A stretch of 37,340 bases of DNA from Clostridium vincentii (GTDB taxonomy: Bacteria; Bacillota; Clostridia; Clostridiales; Clostridiaceae): the NCBI RefSeq assembly GCF_002995745.1, contig NZ_PVXQ01000034.1, forward strand, positions 1 to 37,340. Reading direction: 5' to 3'. Every line of letters starts with the position of its first letter. Within the stretch, counting starts at the first letter, position 1. Below, piece after piece: positions 8,880 to 18,542 of the stretch. Under the pieces are notes generated by a model. It searched no databases. It was not told the DNA's origin and saw nothing but the letters and a program-made list of their open reading frames with translations. A program made the translations under genes and the position numbers.

Positions 8880-9259
8880 ATTAATGCTAAAAAGCATTTT
8901 ATTAAAGAACTTATAGAAACCTATAATCTTATTAAAACAAAAAAGGCCTTTATATTATGATGTGGATTTATACATTAATAAATTTTATAACAGTACCTCT
9001 ATTCGCAGTATTTTTACCATATATTTTCAATCAAATTATTAAGACTAGTACTATTCAATACTCTTATATCGGAGCTTCTACTGCAATAGGATTTCTAATA
9101 GGCGCCGCAATATTATCACTTATGCCTGAGAAAGATAAAAGCAACTTATATATTAGAGTTTCAATGATTGCATTTTGTACTCTAGTTTTATCCATGTATA
9201 TTGTTTTTAAAGGATATGAAAGTAGTTTTATATTAAAAAATGGCTTTGTAATTTCCTAA
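8880..9259 (+). pseudogene. MFS transporter fragment, frameshifted
   Basis: One of the few plus-strand coding traces. A stretch with KELIETYNLIKTKKAFIL (loop before a helix) ends at a TGA overlapping ATGATG. The next frame continues with membrane helices (TLINFITVPLFAVFLPYIF, then IGFLIGAAILSLMPEKDK), a pattern of MFS drug-efflux proteins around helices 7-9. Both the N- and C-terminal parts are missing and a frameshift lies near 8957. It abuts the equally truncated L,D-transpeptidase fragment, so the junction near 8860 marks a recombination scar. Confidence 0.55.
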
Positions 9260-9323
9260 CGGGTTTACTTTAGAGGTGCAATCCTATAAATAACATCATT
9301 TTCAACAATGATTTATACAACAA

Positions 9324-9360
9324 AAAAGGTATAATAAATTAACAATTTATCATACCTTTT
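9324..9360 (-). terminator. Rho-independent terminator
   Basis: AAAAGGTATAATAAATT pairs with AATTTATCATACCTTTT around a short loop. It lies just downstream of the hydrolase gene that ends at 9377, with a T tract on the minus strand. Confidence 0.8.
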
Positions 9361-9376
9361 AGCATCTATTTATATA

Positions 9377-10444
9377 TTATTTTGATTTAAAATCAATTAT
9401 TGATGAAATAACTTTCTCAAAACAGTTATTAGTGGGAATATGTCCTGATTTTTCAAACACCTTTATCTTTAAATTGGGATTATTTGAATTTTTAACTACC
9501 TGTTTTGCTATAGAAGTTGAGGCTACTATATCATCCTTTCCTTGCAAAATTAGATATGGGACCTTTAGTTGTAATAACTCTTTTGTTAAATTAATATTAA
9601 ACATTTCTTCTAAAACATTTGAATTTGTTTGAACATTTTGGTTACCATCTACGATTGTTCCGTAAGCATTTTTAAGGCTATAATCTGGACTAAAAAATGT
9701 TTTAAGTATTATTTTATAGAAACGAGAATTACTTTCATCTTTATCCTTATAAAAGAACCCATTTGTATATTTGCTTATTAATGCGTAGACTTCAAGACGT
9801 GATTTCATATCACAATTATCTGATTCCATAACGTGTTTTAATACTTTACGTTCATCTACTGTTAAATTACATTGAACCAGTTGATTATAAGTATCTTTAT
9901 CTTTTGCCACATCTCTAATAATCTGACCATATGCAATAACTCCATTTATATCATTGGGCAACCTATTGGCAACCTTACAGGTCAATACAGTACCCCAAGA
10001 CATTCCGAAAAGATATATTTTTTTATTAGGAAATTGTTTTTTCATTTCCAATACTAAATCTGACAACATATTCTCATAACTATCAATAGTAACGTCATAA
10101 TTAAGTTTTTCATAATTTTTTGCACAACCATATTGGTCCCAATACACCATAATATATTTGCTCGTTAGTTCTGGGAATATACCTCTACAACCAACATTAA
10201 AAGGAATCGGAGAGCCTGGACCTCCATGAACTGTAATCATAATAGGCAGGTCTTTTGTTACGCCTTCCAAAAGTACAGTTTGCATTTTATTATCAAGTTT
10301 GACTTGCTGTAACTCACTTATTTCGTTCCTGTTCGTTGAGTTTCTTAATGTTACTTGGCAAATAATAAATCTAACGAGAAAAAATGCCACAAAAATACTA
10401 ATAATAATTATTAGTACCTTAGTTAATTTCTTTTTTCCTTTCAT
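9377..10444 (-). CDS. Membrane-anchored alpha/beta hydrolase (proline iminopeptidase-like)
   Basis: 355 residues. An N-terminal membrane segment (about residues 7-28) precedes an extracytoplasmic alpha/beta-hydrolase domain. Oxyanion motif VHGGPGSP, nucleophile elbow FGMSWGT, Asp in GKDDIV and His in SGHIPT form a complete Ser-Asp-His set. The HGGPG signature is typical of the proline iminopeptidase branch (peptidase family S33), but the substrate cannot be read from sequence. The ribosome site AGGGGGAA precedes the ATG. The gene stands alone with its own terminator at 9324-9360. Four other hydrolase genes or remnants of the superfamily occur in this window. Confidence 0.85.
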   Translation of the reverse strand: MKGKKKLTKVLIIIISIFVAFFLVRFIICQVTLRNSTNRNEISELQQVKLDNKMQTVLLEGVTKDLPIMITVHGGPGSPIPFNVGCRGIFPELTSKYIMVYWDQYGCAKNYEKLNYDVTIDSYENMLSDLVLEMKKQFPNKKIYLFGMSWGTVLTCKVANRLPNDINGVIAYGQIIRDVAKDKDTYNQLVQCNLTVDERKVLKHVMESDNCDMKSRLEVYALISKYTNGFFYKDKDESNSRFYKIILKTFFSPDYSLKNAYGTIVDGNQNVQTNSNVLEEMFNINLTKELLQLKVPYLILQGKDDIVASTSIAKQVVKNSNNPNLKIKVFEKSGHIPTNNCFEKVISSIIDFKSK

Positions 10445-10515
10445 ATGTATTCCCCCTTTTTTATCTTTAATAATTTTATTAAATAAATAATTCCTTATCT
10501 ATTCCAATTATATGA

Positions 10516-10647
10516 TTATAATTGATTATAGTTAAAAAAGCTAAGTTTCATTAAACCAATTACCAATCCCTTCATTAAAGCATTATTTGAATGGCTATTT
10601 ACTCTTGTTAAGTAATCGGCAATTTCAATTGGGGTAACTCTGTCCAT
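10516..10647 (-). CDS. Small ORF, 43 residues, unknown
   Basis: The frame encodes MDRVTPIEIADYL and continues to a stop at 10516. It follows the 112-residue ORF by 14 bp without a clear ribosome site. It could be the tail of that gene after a frameshift or stop mutation. Composition looks coding (polar helix, few rare codons), but I do not recognise a family. Confidence 0.35.
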   Translation of the reverse strand: MDRVTPIEIADYLTRVNSHSNNALMKGLVIGLMKLSFFNYNQL

Positions 10648-10661
10648 CTTTTATAATATAA

Positions 10662-11000
10662 TTATAAAAGATTGTGATAAGTGAGTTCCTCCGCTATCAT
10701 TTCCTTCTGAATGTTAAAGGATGAAAGTCCATTTTTACCATTATATATAACCCGTCTTTTAAGTTTCTTTGATGACTCCATATATAGAACGCAAGCCTCT
10801 TTTTTACTTAAATTACAGTCTAATTTACAAACAAAATGATGAGCTTTTTTATCATTTATAGACTGTATAAATATCCTCATTATAGAGTCTATGATAGAAT
10901 TATCTTCATCATCAGAAACAAAATTCCATTTTTTACAATTTAGCATTCCTTTAACAAGCCAATAATGTGCTATGAATGTATATTTAGATTTTGCATGCAT
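10662..11000 (-). CDS. Hypothetical protein, 112 residues
   Basis: I do not recognise the family. The protein is basic, with paired lysines and several cysteines (NCKKW, FVCKLDCNLSKKEAC) and no membrane segment or signal. The frame is open for a further 22 codons upstream to about 11066, so the N-terminus is uncertain. A weak AGAAGG sits too close to the chosen ATG. The gene may be a fragment, possibly joined originally to the 43-residue ORF downstream. Confidence 0.4.
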   Translation of the reverse strand: MHAKSKYTFIAHYWLVKGMLNCKKWNFVSDDEDNSIIDSIMRIFIQSINDKKAHHFVCKLDCNLSKKEACVLYMESSKKLKRRVIYNGKNGLSSFNIQKEMIAEELTYHNLL

Positions 11001-11097
11001 ACCTTCTATATAGTCTTTTCTACTATTAAACTGGGAGAGCCTCTCTTTTTTGCATATAATTTAATTACTGCCAATGTGAATCATAATAGACTATTAT

Positions 11098-12867
11098 TTA
11101 TACTCTACTAATAAACGCATCGATGTCCTTTTGAATAAGATTCAATGCATTCTTCCAAAAATCTATTGAGTGAACATCTATATCAATTATCTTTGCACTA
11201 TCAACAATATTATTTTTACTTGTAGCACTCAAAAAATTATTATATTGAGATACAAAAGCTTCTCCATTTTTAATATATTCAGCATAAAGACCCTTAGAAA
11301 ATAAAACTCCAAATGAATATGGGAAATTTAAGAATTCATTATCAGTCATAAAATATCCAATTTTATCCATCCACATATATGGATGAATGGTCTCAAAATC
11401 AATACTATCACCATAGGCTTCTTCCATACAATTAAGCATTAATTCATTTAACTCCTCAACAGATAATTGACCTAATTTTCTTCTCTCAAATAATTTATTT
11501 TCAAATATATACCTAGCATAAAAATCAACAATATAATAACCCGCATCTGAAATACTTTTTTCTAAAATTGAGAAGCCTTCATTTAGTGGTACAATATTAA
11601 GTAATGCGTTATTCACTATGGTTTCACAAAATATTGAAGCTGTTTCTGCAATAGGTGTAGGATAGTCCGTGTTTAACATCTTTTCATTTCTAAGACAATA
11701 GCTATGATAAGCATGTCCAATTTCATGAGCCAGTACAACAACATCACTAAAATTTCCATTAAAATTAGCGATAATTCTACTTTCTTTTATTGGAAAAATA
11801 TCAACAGCTAGTCCATAATTACATTTACCAGTTCTTGGCTCAGCATCAATCCATCTACTGTCAAAGACTTTCTTTGCAAAATTCGCAAGTTCTTGACTAA
11901 AAGTTTTAAAGCTTGATACAATTAAATCACTGGCATCTAAATATGATATTTTTGTACTAGCATCACCCATCGGTGCAAATATATCATAGAAGGGAAGTTT
12001 AACTTTGTGCCCTAAAATTTCTGCCTTTTTACGATAATATTTATGAAACATGGGCAGGCTTTCTTTTATAGAAGAAAACATAGCATTTAAAGTTTCATAA
12101 TCCATCCTTGAACCCATGAGGACTTTTTCCAAAGGAGATTTATATCCTCTCATATCATAAATAGTAAGTGCTTCTCCACTAATTCCATTTAAACACGCTG
12201 CTGATGCTTTCGATATGCTTTTGTATGCATCAGCTTCTGCATAATAAGCTGTTTTCCTTAAAGATTCATTTTTTTCATATGCCATATTTCTGAGCTCTGA
12301 AAGTGATATTTCCTTTGGTTTACCTTCAATGTCTATATCTACTAATATTGTAGAGATGAGCTCCATATAGAGTCTTTGCCATGCTTTGGAGCCCGTACTC
12401 TGCATTTTTGCGATTAATGATTCTTCATTTTCACTCAATAAATACTTTGACTGCAAAAGTAACTCTTTAAGATAAAAACGGTGTTCAATAAGTGTTGGTG
12501 AGGTATCTATTAACTCATCTATATTGTTTAAAGAATTAAGCCAGTTGTTAAACTTTACATAGGAATCTGTAACCAATGAGTTCTTATACTCAATATCATC
12601 TAAAACGTTCATTGCTTCTATATTTGAGCTATCTGAACATGAAGTTAACTCAGCATAACTATATAAACAACAATATAAACTTTTATATTTATTATAAAGC
12701 TTCAAAAACTCTTGGATTTTAGAAGCAGCGTTATTCGTATCTTTCATTTTTTTTGTAGCCCAATCATTTAAATTTGCTATATTCTGATTAAGTAGCTCCA
12801 CATCACCTTTAAACTTTTCTGATTTAAATGAGGTATAAAGTGTATCTAAATTCCATGTTAAGTCCAT
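11098..12867 (-). CDS. M3-family oligoendopeptidase F-like metallopeptidase
   Basis: A cytoplasmic zinc endopeptidase of 589 residues, a usual length for PepF/M3B proteins, which degrade short peptides. The zinc site HEIGHAYHSY gives HExxH. The expected downstream Glu region is in ETASIFCE. The N-terminal half is the helical lid domain. The open frame starts 26 codons further upstream, but AAGGAGATGG directly precedes the ATG at 12867, and MDLTWNLDTLY matches the normal start of this family. It lies 127 bp after the metallo-beta-lactamase-fold gene on the same strand, so co-transcription is possible. Confidence 0.9.
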   Translation of the reverse strand: MDLTWNLDTLYTSFKSEKFKGDVELLNQNIANLNDWATKKMKDTNNAASKIQEFLKLYNKYKSLYCCLYSYAELTSCSDSSNIEAMNVLDDIEYKNSLVTDSYVKFNNWLNSLNNIDELIDTSPTLIEHRFYLKELLLQSKYLLSENEESLIAKMQSTGSKAWQRLYMELISTILVDIDIEGKPKEISLSELRNMAYEKNESLRKTAYYAEADAYKSISKASAACLNGISGEALTIYDMRGYKSPLEKVLMGSRMDYETLNAMFSSIKESLPMFHKYYRKKAEILGHKVKLPFYDIFAPMGDASTKISYLDASDLIVSSFKTFSQELANFAKKVFDSRWIDAEPRTGKCNYGLAVDIFPIKESRIIANFNGNFSDVVVLAHEIGHAYHSYCLRNEKMLNTDYPTPIAETASIFCETIVNNALLNIVPLNEGFSILEKSISDAGYYIVDFYARYIFENKLFERRKLGQLSVEELNELMLNCMEEAYGDSIDFETIHPYMWMDKIGYFMTDNEFLNFPYSFGVLFSKGLYAEYIKNGEAFVSQYNNFLSATSKNNIVDSAKIIDIDVHSIDFWKNALNLIQKDIDAFISRV

Positions 12868-12994
12868 TATTAACCATCTCCTTAAAACTACTAATTTGTT
12901 TATTATTTTCTCAATTAAAATTTTTGTTTTTATTTTTAACTTCAAATCTTATCTGATTATCATATCCTTAATTTTCATGGTACTTTATTAAATC

Positions 12995-13744
12995 TTAATC
13001 ATAAACATGTTCATGCCCTTCACTGTCTAAAAATTCACAATCACATTCTTTTATAGCCTCTTCATAAGAAATTTTTTTATTACTGCTAACTATTGCATTA
13101 AAATATGCAATTCTATTATCAATTTCCTTTTCTATTTTTTCCTTACCTCTAATTTTTGATCCATGACTTGGCAACAAAGTATAAGAACTATATTCCTTTA
13201 ATTTCTTTAAGGATTCGATATGCCTTTTTATACAATTTGGATCTGTTGATGGTAATAGAGGTTTGCCATCAATTGAAAACATTAGTTCATCGGCAATATG
13301 TATATACTGATCATCTATTTTTGTAATAACGGTACATAATGAGTGCCCTGGAAAAGGAATCAAGATAAGATGATGTTTACCAAAATCAACTGAAACTTGT
13401 TCTTCAATTAAAGTTGTTGGAATAAAATACTTATGTTCCTCCATTTCTGTCCACAGATCTAATGTACTTTTATACTCTTTACTACCATATACCGTTGTCT
13501 TTGGTAATACTTTTAATCCTTGCATATGATCATCATGAAAATGAGAAATGATTATTTTTTCAATATATAATCCATTGCTTTTTAGATCCTCAAATACTAG
13601 TAGTGCTTGCTCCTTATATCCAGTATCTATCAAAAGAACCTTATTACTATCAATCAAAGCTGTTATACAGTTTCCAAAATGACTCCCATTCAATGGTTCA
13701 AACATATATTGTACTATCCCTGATACTAATTCTCTTTTTATCAT
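12995..13744 (-). CDS. Metallo-beta-lactamase-fold hydrolase
   Basis: 249 residues with the metal-binding motif SHFHDDHMQGL (HxHxDH), a third-ligand region PFPGHSL, and further candidate ligands in DELMF and LLPSHGSK. This is a general hydrolase fold of the glyoxalase II, lactonase and quorum-quenching types. No signal peptide is visible, so it is probably cytoplasmic and probably not a beta-lactamase. AAGGAGTG precedes the ATG. The substrate cannot be told. Confidence 0.85.
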   Translation of the reverse strand: MIKRELVSGIVQYMFEPLNGSHFGNCITALIDSNKVLLIDTGYKEQALLVFEDLKSNGLYIEKIIISHFHDDHMQGLKVLPKTTVYGSKEYKSTLDLWTEMEEHKYFIPTTLIEEQVSVDFGKHHLILIPFPGHSLCTVITKIDDQYIHIADELMFSIDGKPLLPSTDPNCIKRHIESLKKLKEYSSYTLLPSHGSKIRGKEKIEKEIDNRIAYFNAIVSSNKKISYEEAIKECDCEFLDSEGHEHVYD

Positions 13745-13846
13745 TTTATTAACACTCCTTAAATTCCTATTACCTAGTAATCTACTATTGCGATTCTAAA
13801 TTCTATTTTTTTACTTAATGTTAAAAACCCTATAATTGTATCTACC

Positions 13847-14725
13847 TTACATTTGAGAAGTCAATGGAAACAATATTTCTTTAAATGTAGTATTATTAGA
13901 CCGTACAAACAACCAATCATCTGGTCTTTCTTTTGAAACTTTAAGTATATTATATTTATTGCTTTCAGGTATAAAATGAAATTCTATTTTTTCATCATCA
14001 CTGGATACAATTTTTTCAATAATACTATCTATATTAATAGATGTTAGACTTATTACATCATATATATGAAGGCACCCATCTTCTCTATTTGCAATTACTA
14101 TAGTATCTTCATCTTCTAAATAGTACATATCATCGGTATATACATACATACAAAAAATATGTAGAGGCCAAAGATCATCATATACCCCAAGTTTTTTAGA
14201 TACAGGTTGTCTATTTTCTATAATTCTTAAAATAGTGTTACAATCATTTTCATCATCGGTTTTAAGTTTTTTTATCATGGTTTCTGTTCTATTTATCAGA
14301 TTAGCATCTAATTTATAGGAATCTTCAATAATTTGATTAATTCCAAATTTTGTATAAAAGTTTAAAACACTATCTTCAGCAAAAAGATAAATAATATCGT
14401 ATTCATTTTCATACTTCTCTATAATATAATTGATTAGTGATGCTGATAGACCTTTGTTTCTATGGTCAGGATGTGTCATTATACCCGATAGTTGCAATGC
14501 TGTTTTCTTATGTCCATCTACAATTAAATCCATCATATTTACAGATATATTTGAAACCACTTTGTCATCATATATATAGGAGTAAAAAATACATTTATTA
14601 TAGTAAAGATTTTTTTCGTACCATTGCTCAGGATTAGATTCAAAAATATCCATTGATAATTTATTAAAGCTTAGTCTATATTTTTCATTATCCATATAAT
14701 TACTTATTATTGTATAATCATTCAT
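13847..14725 (-). CDS. GNAT acetyltransferase, two-domain
   Basis: The first about 140 residues form a GNAT domain with the acetyl-CoA loop MTHPDHRNKGLSASLI and the later YTKFGI motif. The remaining 150 residues are a second domain as in Eis-like or other two-domain GNATs. The start at 14725 is chosen because TTGGAGGA lies directly upstream; the frame opens six codons earlier. The acceptor is unknown. It is the first gene to the left of the attC-like site at 14911-14994, on the same strand, so it could be a cassette gene. Confidence 0.85.
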   Translation of the reverse strand: MNDYTIISNYMDNEKYRLSFNKLSMDIFESNPEQWYEKNLYYNKCIFYSYIYDDKVVSNISVNMMDLIVDGHKKTALQLSGIMTHPDHRNKGLSASLINYIIEKYENEYDIIYLFAEDSVLNFYTKFGINQIIEDSYKLDANLINRTETMIKKLKTDDENDCNTILRIIENRQPVSKKLGVYDDLWPLHIFCMYVYTDDMYYLEDEDTIVIANREDGCLHIYDVISLTSINIDSIIEKIVSSDDEKIEFHFIPESNKYNILKVSKERPDDWLFVRSNNTTFKEILFPLTSQM

Positions 14726-14910
14726 TATTATCCTCCAATTCATATCTAGTTTAATATATTATTTTAAACAAATTGAAACAACAAGTTACTTCAATTTTTC
14801 ATTTTCTCGGACACTGCTAGTATATAAAAGGTCTTAATCTGTATTAATTTAAAAATACAAACTACCTTTTTTTTAGAAATGTAACTAAAATATCATGAAT
14901 ATCTCCTTTC

Positions 14911-14994
14911 AGCTAACGTGACCTGTTGCCGACATTCCTTAACCTTAGCGCGACGCGCTTGGTGAAGGAATGTTCCTTTTACTAAAATTAGACA
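14911..14994 (-). repeat. attC-like site A (partial)
   Basis: On the minus strand the outer cores are GTCTAAT (14988-14994) and GTTAGCT (14911-14917). Before the second core lies GTCGGCAACAGG, the same inner motif as in site G. The central stem pairs ACATTCCTT with AAGGAATGT around CACCAAGCGCG / CGCGCTAAGGTT. The left inner motif (TGTTGCCG) is missing, so it is probably inactive or diverged. It lies between the class C beta-lactamase-fold gene (right) and the GNAT gene (left). Confidence 0.6.
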
Positions 14995-15020
14995 CTACGG
15001 TTTATTATCAAGTAGAAATC

Positions 15021-16010
15021 TCAATCCTTAAGTTGATTTTGAATCCCTTGTCTTAGTTTCCAAACATCATCTTGGAAATTGCTTACCAGGGTTATGCTAA
15101 TATTCTCTTCTGTATTATAAGATGAGATAAAACTTACACCAGGGTCACAACCCTCAAAATGAGGAAAATATTTACCATCATTCACCTTATCAAGCCAAAT
15201 ACCATAGCCATAAAATTCCGAATTTTGCACACTTAACATCTTATCTAACATTTCATTTGAAATCAACTTGCCATTTAATAAACAATCCCAAAAAAACTCA
15301 ACATCAAAAACAGTTGTAAAAGCGCCACCTGCACCAGTTCCTTTCACGTCAACACTATAGATATTAGTGTAAAATTCCTTGCGATTATTATCAAATATAT
15401 ACGAATTAGCACATTTAGAAGGAAGCCTGTCAAGTTCGTAGTATCCTGTATTCAACATATTACAGGGTTCAAAAATAAATTCTTTAAGATATTCATCAAA
15501 TGGAATACCTACTGTTTTTTCTATTATTAACCCTAAAACAACAAAACCAGTATTATTATATTGAAATCTTTCGCCAGCGGGGTACATCATTGGCTTATCA
15601 ATAAACAGAGGAAGTAAATCTTCTGATGTTCTTATCTTATAATTCGGATAATCAATCCATAGTTCGTCATAATCTTCCATTATACTTTCATCAAAATAAT
15701 CGGGTATACCAGATGTATGATTTAATAATTGTCTAATTGTAATTGTTGGATCAATATTTTTTAAGTCGAAATCCAAAATATCACAAATACAATCATTGAA
15801 ATTCAATTTTCCTCGTTCAATCAGTTGCAAGATGCCAACTGCAACAAAAACTTTTCCAGCAGAGGCAGTTGCAAACTTTGTGTCAAGTTCATTCTTTATT
15901 TTATTTGGCAAATCCGAATATCCATAGGCATTTTGAAAAATTATATTTCCGTTCTTTCTGACAGAAATACAACCATTAAAATTTTCATAAATCAAATCTT
16001 TAATTTCCAT
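15021..16010 (-). CDS. Serine hydrolase, class C beta-lactamase/penicillin-binding fold
   Basis: Residues in the usual order: SAGK at 50-53 gives SxxK (nucleophile Ser and Lys), YNN in QYNNTGF gives the YxN motif, and HFEG is in the position of the KTG-like third motif. The start at 16010 is preferred over 16028, because GGGAGTG lies 9-10 bases before it and MEIKDLIY then begins the domain directly. Length is 329 residues. No signal peptide is visible, so it would act in the cytoplasm. D-alanyl peptide, ester or lactone hydrolysis are all possible for the family. It lies 27 bp from attC-like site A, as expected for a cassette gene. Confidence 0.85.
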   Translation of the reverse strand: MEIKDLIYENFNGCISVRKNGNIIFQNAYGYSDLPNKIKNELDTKFATASAGKVFVAVGILQLIERGKLNFNDCICDILDFDLKNIDPTITIRQLLNHTSGIPDYFDESIMEDYDELWIDYPNYKIRTSEDLLPLFIDKPMMYPAGERFQYNNTGFVVLGLIIEKTVGIPFDEYLKEFIFEPCNMLNTGYYELDRLPSKCANSYIFDNNRKEFYTNIYSVDVKGTGAGGAFTTVFDVEFFWDCLLNGKLISNEMLDKMLSVQNSEFYGYGIWLDKVNDGKYFPHFEGCDPGVSFISSYNTEENISITLVSNFQDDVWKLRQGIQNQLKD

Positions 16011-16207
16011 TAATAAACACACTCCCATTTTAAAAATAATATTTGTTTATACTAACTTGTGATTTTTTTCGTACCAGTACAACTTACCCTTATATTAGAA
16101 TCACCTAAAAACTAAAAGTGTAAGGATACCACTAAACTTTAAGCAAATCTTACTCTCGCGTCCTTTAATTTAATTCACACTATTAATATCGCTAATGATA
16201 ATCAGCA

Positions 16208-16819
16208 TTATTTTTTCATTAATATGTAATCAAAATATGCAGTGGTATATGCTTCATCATCTATTTTTCTTTTAATTATTCTTTTCTCCTTATAGATAAT
16301 TTCAAATTGACTAAAACATTGTTCAATTTCATCTTCCTTATAATGGCAATAAAACACTTCTTGATTATCTTCAATTTGTATAAACTCTCCTTTACCCACC
16401 TGCATACCTTTCCCATATGAATCACATTCTTCACTTAAGAAATTTACATAACATAACCCTTCATGTTTTAATACGCGATAAAACTCTGATAAAGCAAGTG
16501 AAAAATCCTCTTTTTTCATATGAACAGATGTATTGTAAGAAAATAAAAAACTGAAAAACTCATTATCAAAAGGGGTTTCTTTCATATCACCCTGTATAAT
16601 ATTTAAGTCTGTATTATGATGAGCACAGAATACATTTGCCTTTTGCAGTTGTTGTTCACATACTTCAATCCCATAAGTCTTATATCCAAACTCATGAAAC
16701 AATGAAAGTGGCGGGTTAGAGCCACCAGCCCCACAATCTAGAATGATTTTCTCCGAAAAACTAGAATTACAGTATTTCAAAAAATTATATAACGGGAAAG
16801 CAACTATAAGATTATGCAT
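16208..16819 (-). CDS. Class I SAM-dependent methyltransferase
   Basis: 203 residues. The SAM-binding motif LDCGAGGSNPP and acidic GIEV at strand 2 are followed by IQGDMKETPF and the YRVLKHEG motif common to UbiE/COQ5-like small-molecule methyltransferases. AAGGAGTG lies before the ATG. Acceptor unknown. No clear attC-like site remains on either side, but size, orientation and isolation resemble its cassette neighbours. Confidence 0.85.
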   Translation of the reverse strand: MHNLIVAFPLYNFLKYCNSSFSEKIILDCGAGGSNPPLSLFHEFGYKTYGIEVCEQQLQKANVFCAHHNTDLNIIQGDMKETPFDNEFFSFLFSYNTSVHMKKEDFSLALSEFYRVLKHEGLCYVNFLSEECDSYGKGMQVGKGEFIQIEDNQEVFYCHYKEDEIEQCFSQFEIIYKEKRIIKRKIDDEAYTTAYFDYILMKK

Positions 16820-16915
16820 ATTCTGTCTTCACTCCTTATATTTAGTATTATTGGATTTGGACTATTAATTTTTCTGTTAATTCGTATTGTTCTTCAATAG
16901 GATTAGATCTAAATA

Positions 16916-17077
16916 AAACCAAATACAAAAGCAGCCATTGTCAACCTATTCACTAAGCTATCGTCAAGGAGTACAAGACAATGGGTATTCGAAGGTGATT
17001 TCAAGGGTTGCTTTGATAATCTTAATCATCAATACATTATGGACTGTTTAACGGGGAAGACTCAGCGCCTGTCGTAA
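16916..17077 (+). pseudogene. Group II intron reverse transcriptase fragment
   Basis: A 53-codon plus-strand frame contains WVFEGDFKGCFDNLNHQYIM, which matches the RT domain block found in intron-encoded LtrA-like proteins (consensus W-x-x-E-G-D-I-K-G-C-F-D-N). It stops at 17075-17077 and has no start. It runs opposite to the introns at the window edges. No D5/D6 sequence is visible nearby, so it is a relic. I see nothing recognisable in the remainder of this intergenic stretch (17078-17428). Confidence 0.75.
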
Positions 17078-17428
17078 ATGACGAAGATTACAAAGGTTCA
17101 ACTTTCGTTTATACTTTCCACTTTCCCCCTAACCCAGCATAGCTTCTGCGTAAAGCAACGACATTAGGTATTTAACTTTCATGCAACCCACAATCCAATT
17201 ACTTGGAATGCAGTTTCGAGTGGGGATACGTTTAGTAACTAACTCAGTTTCTCACGAAACACTACTAATTAGCGACTTCTTGTCGCACGGCAATGTCCTA
17301 CAAGTTCTTTTCTATAATTACCTCTCCATTTTATTCCATTGTGTTAAGTTTGTTAGATTTGTCAATGTGGTATGTAATGTTTTTAATGACTGCTTTCGTT
17401 TTTAAATATACATGTACTAATTCAAAAA

Positions 17429-17454
17429 GCCAGCCGAGATGTTCCTCGACTGGC
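17429..17454 (-). terminator. Rho-independent terminator
   Basis: On the minus strand GCCAGTCGAG, loop GAACA, TCTCGGCTGGC, then TTTTTG. A strong hairpin followed by a T tract, 124 bp beyond the GNAT gene ending at 17578. A 31-codon minus-strand frame between them (ending IIDITFSIPGY, stop near 17475) may be a relic of another gene that owned this terminator. Confidence 0.85.
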
Positions 17455-17577
17455 ACTATCTTTAATACCCTGGTATACTAAAGGTGATATCTATTATTTT
17501 AACTTCTTTGATATTTCCAATACCCTCTATTAATTTTATTTTGCTGATATCCATAGGCATTAATTTTTTGATTTCAT

Positions 17578-18171
17578 CTAACCTTCAAATTCTTCTATCA
17601 GATTTAGACTACAATAATTTTTTTCTCTAAATTCTTCTTCCAATATGCCCATTGTAACCATATCATAATACTTATTATTAAAAAACCATCCGTCTCTTCG
17701 AATCCCTTCCTTTTTAAAGCCAATCTTTTCATATACATGAATTGCTCTTGTATTAAAAGAAAATGCTTCTAATTCAACTCTATGCAAATTAATCATTCCA
17801 AATCCATAAATCAATGCTAAAATTATTGCTTCGCTCCCATATCCTTTATTAAAATCTTCTTTTTTATTTATCACGATTCTTAAATTGGCACTTCTGTTAT
17901 TTCTATAAATATCATTAATAACAACTTCGCCTAGTATTTTATTAGATTCTTTTGATAATATTAAAAAGTCGATTCTGCTTCTATCTTGAGATATGTCTTC
18001 TAAATATTTTTCTGTATCAGACTTGTTAAATATTTGTTGGGTTCCTGTGAAAACAATTGCTTCTGTACTACAATTATTAACAATATTCCAATATTCCTCA
18101 GCATATTCTACATCTAATTTCTTCAGATACACTAATTCTCCATCAAGTTTTAAAATTTTATTTGCACTCAT
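17578..18171 (-). CDS. GNAT acetyltransferase (RimJ/RimL-like)
   Basis: 197 residues with the RimJ/RimL pattern: N-terminal LVYLKKLDVEYAEEYW, acetyl-CoA loop region NKGYGSEAI, LHRVELEAFSFNTRAIHVYEK and FKKEGIRRDGWF. Relatives acetylate protein N-termini, polyamines or antibiotics; the acceptor here is unknown. AAAGGATGGG lies ahead of the ATG. The gene is alone in its interval and ends upstream of the terminator at 17429-17454. Confidence 0.88.
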   Translation of the reverse strand: MSANKILKLDGELVYLKKLDVEYAEEYWNIVNNCSTEAIVFTGTQQIFNKSDTEKYLEDISQDRSRIDFLILSKESNKILGEVVINDIYRNNRSANLRIVINKKEDFNKGYGSEAIILALIYGFGMINLHRVELEAFSFNTRAIHVYEKIGFKKEGIRRDGWFFNNKYYDMVTMGILEEEFREKNYCSLNLIEEFEG

Positions 18172-18326
18172 TGATACTTCCCATCCTTTCGATTTATCCT
18201 ACTATTAAATATATTTTTTTATACATAGTGATTTTGTTCCATTACTTGGTATTCCCAATCTTTTTAATCTTTCTGATTATATTTATTTTCTGGTTGCATA
18301 ATAATATTTTACCTCTAACTGTTATG

Positions 18327-18542
18327 CTATAATTTTTTATTAATATCGCTTGCGATAAACTTAATATTATTATCTTTGACTATTGTATAATGATTGCACT
18401 CTAAATCATTAACAATAAGTTCAGTATTAAAATAATCATTCCAATTATTATTAACTTTAAGTTTATTTTTTTGCTCTGTATAATATTCCGGTTTTAACTT
18501 TGCTAACTGGTTTATACAATTCTAAAGCTCGATTCAAATTTA
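18327..18542 (-). pseudogene. Thioesterase-domain C-terminal fragment (NRPS/PKS-type), frameshifted
   Basis: Two consecutive frames read NLNRALELYKPVSKVKTGI then, after a shift near 18465, WNDYFNTELIVNDLECNHYT and a stop at 18327. The order (A-x-x-x-Y-x-P, then W-x-x-Y, then N-H-Y-T with the catalytic His) is that of the end of peptide-synthetase thioesterase domains. The upstream portion is missing, cut by the miniature element at 18543. Recognition is by motif only. Confidence 0.5.
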
